From Paramacrobiotus richtersi (taxonomy: Eukaryota; Tardigrada; Eutardigrada; Parachela; Macrobiotidae), in the NCBI GenBank assembly GCA_034698045.1, contig JAQGAU010000677.1, positions 1 to 24,976 of the forward strand: a stretch of DNA of 24,976 nucleotides. The letters run 5' to 3'. A program made the translations under genes and the position numbers. The notes below the pieces were generated by a model. The model did not search any database. It was not told the DNA's origin and saw only the letters and a list, made by a program, of their open reading frames with translations. Positions 10,248 through 20,213 of this stretch are shown piece after piece. How positions within the stretch are numbered: position 1 is the stretch's first letter; every line of letters starts with the position of its first letter.

Positions 10248-10505
10248 TTACATCGAGGTTGTTCGTGTACTACGACGAGGTTGCAGGCAGGCATTCATAC
10301 CCAAAAGTACACTGGCTGTCAGTTTGCGGACATCCGGGGTGGCCAGATTGTCGGTCGTCCATTCATTTCCTCGGTATTCAGCCGCACTTTCGGGATCCGC
10401 TGACTGCATGTAGTTGAGAACCTGTACCAATCAAGCAACCTTAATAATGGGTCGCGTTCTGTATAGACGTGAAAATTTTGCAACGTACATAAAGAGCGTA
10501 ACCCA

Positions 10506-10509
10506 TGCA
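10506..10509. repeat. Target-site duplication, 3' side of the LINE
   Basis: TGCA directly abuts the ATT-repeat tail of the LINE and is repeated at the other junction. Because TGCA is its own reverse complement and only 4 bp long, chance agreement cannot be excluded, but joining the host sequence across one copy restores the exon 2 sequence seen in paralogue A (TGC, G/ATG, GGT). Confidence 0.6.
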
Positions 10510-10956
10510 ATAATATAATAATAATAGTAGTTTATTGTCCTGTGCAACGGGGCAAGGCCCCCTCGAGGCAACAGACAGCGGTAACAATGGCGAAAAACAA
10601 TAGTCGAAATCATGCAATCAACTAACCCGAAAAACAAACCTGCAACTAACACAAGAAAAAGACAGAACAACAATAACAAGATAGTGTAGATGTTAAAAAG
10701 CTAAAAGCAGCTAAGGGATAGACAGGTTCTTCTTAGCCCAGGAAATATCGGTCCAACAAACGTCGTCCAAAGCATTCCGGAAAGAGCTTAGTGATCGATA
10801 GGCAGTCACAGGCAGCTCTAATTCGTTCCATAATACAGTCAGCTTCTCCACTGTTGATCCGTGGGCGCAGGGAACAGTTACTCCGCAGATGGTACTTGGT
10901 GCCGGTGTTATCGGGCTTGGGTGCCACAAGAGTCGTTCGGATGACCGCGTATTACC
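10510..10956 (-). mobile_element. 5'-truncated non-LTR retrotransposon (LINE) fragment
   Basis: 447 bp on the minus strand inside exon 2 of F-box pseudogene C. The first 245 nt keep the last ~80 codons of a reverse-transcriptase ORF: GNTRSSERLLWHPSP, LWNELELPVTAYRSLSSF, then stop at 10711-10713. The pattern of a WN-x-L motif, a short spacer and S-L-x-x-F near the C-terminus is typical of the ORF2 ends of CR1/Jockey-type LINEs. A 3' UTR of about 200 bp follows, containing GGGGCCTTGCCCC, then ACAATAAAC and a terminal ATT-repeat tail (10510-10530). The 5' truncation, short-repeat tail and flanking TGCA duplications fit target-primed reverse transcription. I saw no second copy in the window. Confidence 0.75.
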
Positions 10957-10960
10957 TGCA
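10957..10960. repeat. Target-site duplication, 5' side of the LINE
   Basis: Second TGCA copy, at the end of the host exon sequence GAATGCA and directly before the truncated LINE 5' end. The upstream A could be included if the duplication was originally longer and has decayed (AATGCA against ATTGCA). Confidence 0.6.
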
Positions 10961-12432
10961 TTCACAGTTCGGGTTGTGATCGGTGAAGTGGCCAGCAACC
11001 TTCTCCGTTAATCTGTCCAGTTCACTGTGGGAGGTTTGTGTCCATACCGGCTCTGCTAAAGCGTCCGTGTTTACCTCCAGATATAGCTTGTTAATCGGTA
11101 TCGTGAACGATAGTCTTTTACACTCTTCGATACGCCGCATCATAGACGGTGCCCAGAAAACCACCACGAGAACGGTATTGTAGAACAGTACAGAACGGCA
11201 CAGGATGGCGAAGGACGGTAGAATGTAACGCGGCCAGTGACGCAGCAGGTCCGCAGTTTGTGTACCTGAGACCCTCACTTCCATAGTTATTCCACTAAGC
11301 ACAACTGCTTCGAGACAAGGATATGCACATGCATGGAACACGCTGGAAAAGCTACTGATTACTTGCTTCATGCATCCACATTCAGGTCCGCAGTCCGAGT
11401 ACCGACACGGAGCTCCTATTCGCGGTCCAACAAGTGACAGAGTTTGGTTTGGTGGCGCATTAAGGCGCACAACTGCCCAGATAAATGGTGCGCTGCAGTG
11501 TTCTGCACGCGCAGCTGCACATGCTTCGACGTGCACTGTAGCGCCATGGTATCCCGCCACATTGTGCAGACGCGGCGAATCTTCAACTGTGCCACGCTGT
11601 CCAGCAAACCTGTGAAATCAGATATTGCCATAAGGAGGTGCTGTATGAATGCAGTTTCGCCTTCGCTTTGCGTACTGAATACTCCCTAGATAATATATAC
11701 TTCCACTAATATAACGTGGTACGTGCTTAACTTTCTTTAATTACGTAATTATTGTATTGCAGGGCACTGTTCTTTTTCCGGCCACTGTTATTCTCTCACC
11801 ATGTGTCTTAACTATTCTCATATATCGCTTCACATGCAGCATTACCAAGAACGTAATGAATGTTACATACCAAAGGTTTCGGCCAGGAGATCGCGCGGCA
11901 GCACCTTATTAATCCTGGGATCGGACGTCGAAGGATGATGCGGCTGAATTCTAACTTCCTGGATGTTACAGACTGCAAGCCGGTTCATTTCCGTCTCCGT
12001 CAATGGAGTACGAATCTGTATGTCGCGCACACAGGCCAGGACTGTGGCACTGACTGATACATTCACCCGAACCAAGACGCAAGCTTGACCGTTGATCCAG
12101 AGAATCTTGGCTAAGAATCCACGATACCACTTCCACGGTTCATCCGCTTGTGCACGGAAGAGCACTTCCACGGGGACGTTGTCCACTTCAACTGTTTCCG
12201 AAGGGCAATGTTTCAGAAAGCCGGATGCCGCTGCCTTGGGCAGTTGGTAGACTCGCTGCATTGGCACGGCAACAGTCATGTTACTACCGCACTGGAAATC
12301 GATAAGCAGTCCAGTCCCCTGTCGGCCCACCACGATCCCGTAGTGAAATAGTCCATCGTCCCCACGGACAGACACAGCACCTGATGTGCAGATATCGCCA
12401 TAAAAATATGATTTACGAAGTTGCGGATCCAT

Positions 12433-13164
12433 TGTACTGGCAGGTTCGGTAAACGGGCAACGATCAAATTAAAAAAGTGTACTGAACAGACGATCTGTAA
12501 AAAGGTACAATCACTGTTTACCGGCTTCGAGATGACGGATATTTCTTCCAACTGGCGTTTGTCTGGTTATGTGAATCCTGTATATAAGGTGTTGACATGT
12601 TATTGTACTGCAGTTTTCTCTCTCGTTCTTTCACCCAGCTGCTGCGAAAACCGGGGCATTGTTCATAACTTTTTTGCGTTAGTGTCCGCTGCTCTCAGCC
12701 CAACAAACCTTAGGACGAGTATTGCTGGAAGGAGTTAAGAGAAACATGTTCTGACCCGGAACCAGCTCAGGCAGCTAGTTTAGTCGGCTAGTTTTATAAG
12801 TCGCATATGTATACGTACTTGTTTCCCTTCGGCCATGTAGTGCACGCCACGTCCACTCGACCTATATAATTCCTGAACTGTACGATTATTATTGACGATT
12901 ATCTTCATGTGCATTTGCAAGGCGTTCATTTGCTAAATTATCTGCCAAAGGTCCAGAATTTAGTCTGCTGCTAGCAGCACTGAACAAACTGTCTATGGCT
13001 ATGCCTATGCTAGATGCTAGATGGTAGATGTTAGATGCTATGCTAGATCATTAGTTTCTGTACATTAGCTGTGCAGAACAGCTGTTATTAAACCTAATCG
13101 TTTGGCCGGTTCTTTGGAAGTTAGCAATAACGCACGCAACTGACCATCGCTTCAATCATCTGCA
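12433..13164. promoter_or_regulatory. Head-to-head spacer of F-box C and D
   Basis: 732 bp between the start codons of the divergent C and D genes. Two TATA-like runs occur: TATATAAG near 12584-12591 (about 150 bp from the C start codon when read on the minus strand) and TATATAA near 12863-12869 (about 300 bp before the D start codon). A short TAGATG-type repeat lies 120-160 bp before D. Which boxes are used cannot be told from sequence. Confidence 0.35.
13006..13048. repeat. Short degenerate tandem repeat (TAGATG-type)
   Basis: About seven imperfect 6-7-bp units such as TAGATGC, TAGATGG and TAGATGT in the leader of F-box gene D. It looks like slippage-generated simple sequence. Confidence 0.6.
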
Positions 13165-14998
13165 ATGGCCATGCAATTGTTGAAACCACATTTCTACGGA
13201 GAGGTCTACACACCAAGTGCCGTATCTGTCCGAGGGGATGATGGATTAATGCAGTACGGAATAATTGTGGGCCGGGACGGCCCTGAACTGCTGATTGATT
13301 TCCAGTGCGGTAGAGACAAGACTGTTCCCGTGCCGATGAACCGCGTCTACCATCTTACCAAGCAAACTACTTCCATCATCCCAGCACATCGCCCGGAAGT
13401 GGGCGAATATCCTGATAAACTGCGGAATCTTCCTGTTGAAGTGCTCTTCCGTTTGCAAGCGGATGAGTCGTGGAAGTGGCATCCGGGATTGTTAGCAAAC
13501 GTCCTGTGGATAGAGCATCGGTCGTGCATCTTGGTTCGGGTGGCTCTAGCAGAGACTACAGTCCTGGCCTGCGTGCGCGCCAAACACATCCGCACTCCAT
13601 TGACCACGACAGAAACCAACGCGCTGGCACTTCACAATACCCTGGACATCTCCAGTCAGCATCATGTAGCGACGTCAGATCCCCACATTGGCCAGGTTCT
13701 ACCACGTGACCTTCTCGCTGAAACCTTAAGCTTTCTTGATAGCGTGGCCCAGTTGAAGATACGCCGTGTGTGTAGCGTGTGGCGGGACATTTTGGCTATG
13801 GAACACACGACGATCCACGTGCGACTGCCAGTGCACAACACTCCGGCACATCTGGCCGCTGGGCAGTTGTGCAGCGTTCTGCACCGGGGCACCAAGTTTC
13901 TGTCGCTGGTTGGTCCGCGGTTGCGATGTGCGTGTCAATTTTGCGAGGCAAAGTATTGGTATCTTCATCGGGTGGCCAGCACCCTCTCTGACGTGTTCGA
14001 TGGATGTGGATTTCCGCGTGTCAATACTCTCGTACTCTGTGATGTGACCTTGGAAGTGTTGTTCACTGATCCAGACCGTATACGTCTCTGGCCTCGCTAC
14101 ATACTGAAATCCTTCGTTGACATGTGCCATAATGTTCTGTTCTACAATACCGTTCTTGTAATATCCTTTGATACACCGTCGTCATTTGCAAACTATCCGT
14201 CCGACCAGCCTCGCGATAGACTATCATTCACCATACCGGTTAAAAAGTTGCGTCTGGATGTGAATACCAACAATCCAGCTGCATCTGTGTGGAAACAAAC
14301 CCAGCAAAGTGAGCTGGACAGACTGGTCGCCAATGTTAGTGCCCACTATGACCAACACAACCCGGAATGTCCATGTGCATGTCGTGTTCTTTGGGTAAGT
14401 AACGAGATTTGGTTCCGAAACTTTGTCAGTAAAAGCTGCAGCATAGTAGCGAGTGCGCAGTTAAAAATACTTAAGACGACAGCTAGTAGCCGAAGGTGTG
14501 TTTTTTGCATATTATGCTATGTGGCAGATAATCGCCCGTATAGTTTGTCTGCATACGCAAAACAAGCAGCTACACATTGGTGTGCCGCGATCCTCTCTGG
14601 CCCCTTGGTCCACTGAGTAGCTTCATCAGACAATGAAAAAATTTTGGAAGACAATTCTGAATGAGAAAGTTTTTTCGATCTGAGTTTGCGAGACGACAAT
14701 CGACGTCTTTTCGTCCAGAAAGCTTATCTACCGAAACAAATCCAGAGAAATCTCAAAAATGGTTACATGAATCCAAAGAAACACTTTTTACAAAGTGTGT
14801 AACTAAATAAGTAACTTAAATGTCAGGCAGTAAAATCAGGGATCTTGTTTGATGCAATTTCTCCAGCATATGCAGGCAGCAGACGTTGACAGTACACCGG
14901 AATACAAAGGAAAAGAGTGGACGATCGACAGTCTGGCCGCCTTGGATCCTCGCAAACTGACCATAATGGCACTCATGGCTGTGAATGCCTGTCTGTAG
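13165..14998 (+). CDS. F-box protein with Tudor-like N-terminus, paralogue D (one intron lost)
   Basis: Exon 1 (13165-14394, 410 codons) is continuous from MAMQLLKPHFYGEVYTPSAV through the entire F-box; exon 2 (14867-14998) supplies HMQAADVDSTPEYKGKEW and LDPRKLT. Together they give 453 aa. Tudor-like unit 1 is residues about 19-64, unit 2 about 90-145, F-box about 179-215 (LPRDLLAETLSFLDSVAQLK, then RRVCSVWRDIL). The intron that splits the F-box in A-C is missing here without any change in length (ETLSFLD against EIFGFLD). The donor GTAAGT is ideal. The acceptor chosen is TTTCTCCAG ending at 14866; an acceptor at 14839 also keeps the frame and adds nine residues. The acceptor position of the paralogues has mutated. 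Retaining the 472-nt intron would continue the frame to 14616. This is the only plus-strand member and has no lesion. Confidence 0.82.
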
Positions 14999-15479
14999 TC
15001 TGCTAGTGTCGCAACCCGAATTCGTGGTTAGATTTATCGGCTAGTACAGGTACCGCAAGAATTTCTGGAAACCGACATTTGTAGCGGTTTTTTGTTCTTG
15101 AAATATTAGGAATTTTCTACCTCTGTACTGTTTCTTACAGTCCTGTGTCGGTCAGTCTTTTGTTGCGCCACCTGACAAACCTTCCTGCATGTGCTGATGA
15201 CCAAGCGATACAATCTATCATTACATAAAAATAATTTAATTAACCAGAACAAACAGTGATCAATGGTGGCGAACGGCCAAAACCCCTCACTAACAATGCA
15301 CCGGTGTAACCTCAACCATATACGCATTAAACACTGGTTACTCTTCACCGGTATCGTATACAGCAAGACAAAAACAACGTCGGACAGTAATAGCGAGTAC
15401 TATGGCAGCTCGGCGTGGTGCCCCAACACATAGACATTAATCAAGTAGGAAGAAGCGTCGCGGGCGTACAAATGCCGTC
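14999..15479. other. Convergent spacer between F-box D and EPS8
   Basis: 481 bp separating the 3' ends of two converging genes. I looked here specifically for further EPS8 exons (an actin-binding C-terminus) and saw none: the longest minus-strand frame (15106-15366) shows no resemblance to that domain and no good splice sites. No canonical AATAAA was noticed for either gene. Confidence 0.5.
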
Positions 15480-18400
15480 TCAGTCGTGGTAGCGGTCCCG
15501 GTGGGAGCGGTTGCCGTTGGGGCGGCGCGGGGAGTAGGCGTACTCGTCGGCCGAGGTAGCCGCGTCGTAGGCGCTGACGATCGTGTGGGGTACGTAGCCC
15601 ACTTGGCCGCGAGTGTTGCGTGTCTGCCACCACTTGCGACTGTCGTTCAGTACCTGTACGAAAGACTCTTACAATTTTGGAAGTACTTCCGGGCCGAAAA
15701 TTGGCTCTGAATGATCATATATGTGCATTTGTGATAACAGCTTCAGTCTGAGAGAAAGATGAAACGCTGAGTTATTTGCGAAGGAAATGTGTTCAAACTT
15801 TTGGCCGCATTAGATTTCCGGATACTGTTTATCGGCGTTCTGAATATTATGAACATTAATGGCTGCTCACCTCCAGTATCTCGCCTTGCTGGACACTGAG
15901 CTCCTTGTCATTTCGTCCATTCCGAGCATGCTGCACCTGGACTAACTTGACCGTTCGGCCCTTGGCTTCCAGCTGCACATCGCCGGTATAACGCCGCTGC
16001 TGCCGGCGTTCAAAGTCATTCTCTGAAGCGACACCGTCGCTGAAGTCGCTGTGCCGGTCGCGATCCCGTTCCCGCTCTCTACACACAGGGATGTCATCTA
16101 ACTGGTGTTATGCAATTGAGATATAGCGGAGGACCTACTTTTCGGAATATTGGCGAGGCGATGGGGAAGGCGTCGAGTCAAGGTTTTGCCGATAGTCGGA
16201 GCGTTGGTCTTGATAGGCCGGGTAATCGCCGTTGCTGTCCTGCTCAAAATCTCGCTCCTTTAAACAACGAAACACAATGTTTTGTGGAAGATTTTGTGGA
16301 TAACAACCAATGCCGAAAAATATGAATACTCAAATAGGAAGAAAACACGTTAGATAATCAGTAATATAACGAAAATATAATAATAATACATAAAAATAAT
16401 GAATAAAATAATTAACATAAAAATAAACAATTAACATAATTATTTATTCATTATTTTTATGTCTATTTTTATGTGTACGTTAAAACATGAAACCAAACAT
16501 GTAGAAGGTAAAAAGAGGTGTATTCTCTGCCGTACCTCCTTCCAGCTGTGCTCAAGACGCCCGCGCAACCGATCACTGTAGGCCGTGGCGGCGCCCCCGC
16601 CGGCCGTCAGTTCGCGGTCCAACTGCGGCTCCCATCCATCATGAAAGACTGGCTGGTAGTTAGGAACATGGCCCGGCCACTGGGCGCGACTCTGGCTCCA
16701 GGCCTCGCCCAGCGACAACCACAGGTCGCTCTCCTTGCTGGTCAGGCAGTTGAGCAGCAGCTGCTTGGCCTCTTCGGTCAGGAGGGGAGCCACAACGCCG
16801 CCCGCTAGGTTTGGCCCGTATGCCGCGTCCAGGCTGGCGTCCACCACCAGCGCCAGCGGCGTGAAGAGGAAGTGCACCAGTTCGGGTGCGTTCGGGTCAT
16901 GGATGTGCGAGCGGAGTTTGCCCTGTACACACACAGGCGACCATAACCAATGGGCTTGAAAATTACGATTTTCTGTTGTAAAAAAATATTAGTTTTTTAT
17001 TTACAACAATTTTTTTTTCAGTTTTTACACTTCGTGCAATTTTTTATTTTCAATCAGGGCAGACATTGTTCGTTTAAATTCGAAGAATGTCGACCAAGAA
17101 TTCCGGTGCGACAAGTTTAGAGATTTTTACATAAACCGTTTGTTCTCTAGTTGTTTTTCATATAGATTTTACTACGGACTGTACAATAATTGTTGGTAAT
17201 TTTTAAAGAAACGCTCACAACTGATATTTACCAACAGATTAAAGCTGAGCTTGAATTTCTGCAGAATATCCATAAATTCCGCTTCGGCCGGTGGTCGGGC
17301 CCGCATTAGTAACATACCGTCTGCAAAACCACATCCTTGTTATTTTAACAAAAACATGTTGGAAAAAACATACTGACCGCCGGCTTCCTTCTTTTTGCTC
17401 TTGCGCTGTCGCCTCCGACGCTCGAGCTCCTTGTAGGCGGCCGAGGCATACTGCAAGCGGGCGATGAAGCGTTCAATGTCGTCGAAGCAGTGGTTGAGGA
17501 TGGCCACATCCCGCTCATAGTTGATACTGGTGCTGTCGCTCCGCTGTGACTGTGATTCACTATCTTCGTGCAGTAGGTACGTGCGTCCCATTTGGCCGTT
17601 CTGGAAGCGGCGCGGATCACTGCGCCCCTCGACTGTACCGATTAAACGCAACTTCAAAGAGACTGACGAAATTAGAAATAAAGTGTCCATTACCTAGGAA
17701 ACTGTTAAACGTGTCGACCCGTTCCTTGACATTGACGCCCTGCACCGGCGGTTCCGGTGGGGGGTTGGAGGGCGGGGGCGGGATGGAGGCCATGGACATG
17801 CCGCCGAGCATGCCGGCGCCCACCAGCATACCGTTCTCGCCTTTTCTTTTGCTCCTGCTCAACCAACAAATCACATGAGCGTTTCGTAAAAAAAACGATC
17901 TTGTAGACGTCATTACGCATGATCGACTTCGTTAAATCTTCGTTAAAGGATTTAAAGTGTACCCAGCCCAATTGCGAGAAGCATAAAGCATTATCCCAAT
18001 CGTTGTTTCTTATCACTACCTCCGCGTTCTAGAGTCATAGTATTACAAGGCAGGTCATAACTTTCGCATTCTTTTAACGTCCTTCTTGTAATTATATGTT
18101 ACACTAAACATAAGTATTTTAAGTCAGTTTGCGGTAAAAAACTGCGCCTAGCTTCTGATGCACCTCTAAGGTGAGAGTGCAAGTATAATCGAACGTACGA
18201 GACGGCTTTGTCGCTACCAGATGCATTGTGCTGCCGGAGGAGGACATTGACGCTGTCGGCGATGGTCTGCGCCGACGTCTTAAGGCAGTGGAAAAGGTGC
18301 ATCTCGGAGATGCCGGCGTTGAGTTTGGAGCGGGGATCGGCCTTGACGGTGAAGAGGAGAATGTTGTTGTAAAGCTCCTTGGGATCCTGCGATAGAAAGT

Positions 18401-20213
18401 GCGACGGCTGAGTCACCAGCTCCATCGGGAAACGCTCCACCGTGTCCTACAAGTATTCGGCAGTGGATTAGTGAGATACTGAGATTCGTCAGCCCTGTCT
18501 TACAATGAGTTGTTGGGGTTTAATGCAAAGTGAAAGCAAGACACAGGGTACGCTGTGGATCGGTTAATAGCGCCTTACCCCGTTTTCATAGTCGATGATG
18601 ACGAGCCAGTTATGCTCGACGCGGAGGTACATTCGCTGGGTCCAGATCCCGCTGGACTTCTCCATCTGCCGTAGTCGACGGAGACCATCTTGTGGGTGGA
18701 CTAATTCTGCAAATGCATGCAAATTCACGTACAGCTGAGTGTCGAAAGTCTTTGTTTTACCTTCGTATACATTTGTATAGTATTGAGAGCTTTTCTATTT
18801 GTTTGACATACGTACATCTTTTATTCAATAATTGCCTAGTTGTTTCTATGCATCAGTACAAAGTAATAAGAAAATTTAAATTTAATACACTGTTTTATAC
18901 TTGAGGAAAGTCAGCATATTCGTTACTCAGACTAAATACTTCTAAAGCTCAACAACCAACGATTCCTTCCTTCGGACAAGCCACACAAACGCGTCAGCCA
19001 ATTTATGGCTGAGAAGTGGTTGTCTTGTTAATTACGCAATGGTCAGCAGCCGCGGAAACTTTGCTATATATTTTGCGAGACCGTTAACCTTATGCACTTT
19101 CAAAACAAACGTTTTCATTTTAAAATCAATTTTGCGACTTTAAAAGACTGGTAGTTATATGATTAGTAATCACAAGCTCAACGGCCGTGGTCAGAAATGG
19201 AATGCCATCAAAAATGTATGTATGCCACGGACGGTTAAATTTAATTGCCCTGCACGGTGAAAATGGCGGTATAAAACCCACGGAAGCGTGATTGATTTGT
19301 ACGCCAACTCACCGTAACTTTCTCCGACGGTAAATGTGGCCAAATGATCCACCGTGTAGAGCGCCCCATCTTCACTGCTTGATTGACCTACAAATATGAC
19401 ACCCAACCATCACACAACGTGCCAAACTGTAATAACACGCCATTCACGCTGGCGCTCGGCGCGCCGCATGACGCATATCGAGCAATTAATCGAAGCTGTT
19501 CTCATGACAAAAGATTCCAAACAAACATCTCAAGATTCCTACATTTCTGAGTGGCAAAAGCTTTTGACTCGAAGTAGATGGTTTTAGCTTTATCCATACA
19601 CTTGTCATTTTCTGTTTATACTGTTACGCTATCTCTGAAGATGAGATTTTTTCGAACAAGCTAGCGAATTTTTCCAGAAGGTTGTAGTAATGGTTAACTC
19701 ATGTTCCGTACTAATATCCACACACTGTAGAACACTCCAATCAAATAAAAAACTTGTTCCAGCCAGCACAACATGGAACAGGGCTCGTAAGCATATTCGG
19801 GAGTTTTGTTATACATTTGGTAAACCGAGTACGTAGGTAGGCTATTTTCAGCTTTCCATTACTTATTAATACTACCATTAAAAAACCTTTTTATGGATCA
19901 CTCATAGATCACTAACGTTAAAGTTACAAATCAACGGATAACTATTTTTATCAAAGTTTTCCAGATCAAGCGATTCTAGTTTTTCTTCTTCGACCGTGAA
20001 GATGTAAGAACTGGGCGTACCTGAGTAGTATCCGGCGCTGCCGGTGCTGTTGGTATTCCCGGATTTGCCGTGGCCGTTTGTCAGTGCGGAGTGGCCGTTA
20101 GCCTTGGCGCTGCTCACGGCCAGCTTACTGGCACCGCTCTGCAGTTGGCCGCTGCCCGCCAGCGGGAAGCGTCGTTCGCGTTCGTACGATTCTTCACGAT
20201 TCATTCTCTGCAT
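15480..20213 (-). CDS. EPS8: EPS8 orthologue (EGFR pathway substrate 8), short C-terminus
   Basis: Eleven exons: 20021-20213, 19313-19387, 18579-18706, 18199-18446, 17694-17854, 17378-17632, 17232-17320, 16536-16922, 16139-16257, 15871-16078, 15480-15653; all GT-AG, phases consistent, 678 aa. Start MQRMNREESY follows an in-frame stop. After a Ser/Gly-rich leader comes the PTB domain (about 75-206: YTVDHLATFTVGES, GIWTQRMYLRVEHNW, ISEMHLFHCLKTSAQ), a Pro-rich linker, the conserved central region (INYERDVAILNHCFDDIERF; FMDILQKFKLSFNLLGKLRS; HIHDPNAPELVHFLFTPL; SDLWLSLGEAWSQSRAQWP), a charged ERERDRDRH segment and an SH3 (about 595-648: ELSVQQGEILEVLND, KWWQTRN, GYVPHTIV). The family links receptor kinases through ABI1/SOS1 to Rac and caps or bundles actin. 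Here only 31 residues follow the SH3, so the actin-binding effector domain is missing. The exon 5 acceptor is a tandem GAGCAG, permitting a one-codon variant. Convergent with F-box D. Confidence 0.93.
16388..16462. repeat. AT-rich inverted repeat in EPS8 intron 8
   Basis: Arms 16388-16413 and 16438-16462 are complementary over about 25 bp (ACATAAAAATAATGAATAAA against its reverse complement) with one extra T in one arm; the loop is 24 nt and itself repeats ACATAAAAATAA-like sequence. Being nearly pure A/T it may be simple-sequence DNA that folds back, or the remnant of a very short MITE. Confidence 0.6.

Larger units (their letters stand above)
10248..12432 (-). pseudogene. F-box protein paralogue C, interrupted by a LINE
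   Basis: Exon 1 (11871-12432) is intact and reads MDPQLRKSYFYGDI, the first Tudor-like unit (VSVRGDDGLFHYGIVVG) and the second (VEVLFRAQADEPWKWYRG), ending in LLAETFG. Exon 2 starts at 11609 (LLDSVAQLKIRRVCTMWRD) but has lost one nucleotide near 11440-11446: the frame changes between RHQTK and SLVGPRIG compared with paralogue D. Exon 2 is then cut by a 447-bp LINE (10510-10956) after NPNCEC, with the expected remainder (GCATGGGTTACGCTCTTTAT, then donor GTACGT) at 10489-10509. Exon 3 (10248-10421) is open and conserved (VLNYMQSADP, EYRGNEWTTDNL, DVRKLT) and runs about 11 codons past the stop position of the other copies (LQPRRSTRTTSM). In the shifted frame translation stops inside the LINE after CECR. 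The gene lies head-to-head with D. Confidence 0.8.

Noticed and set aside
15106-15366. Candidate extra EPS8 exon encoding the missing C-terminus.
   Set aside because: The translation has no similarity to the effector domain and no acceptor/donor pair in the correct phase was seen.
17705-18016. Minus-strand frame running through EPS8 intron 4 into exon 5, with an ATG.
   Set aside because: It enters exon 5 in a frame that stops early; the frame giving SIPPPPSNPPPEPPV joins correctly to exons 4 and 6 (donor GTACGT at 18198).
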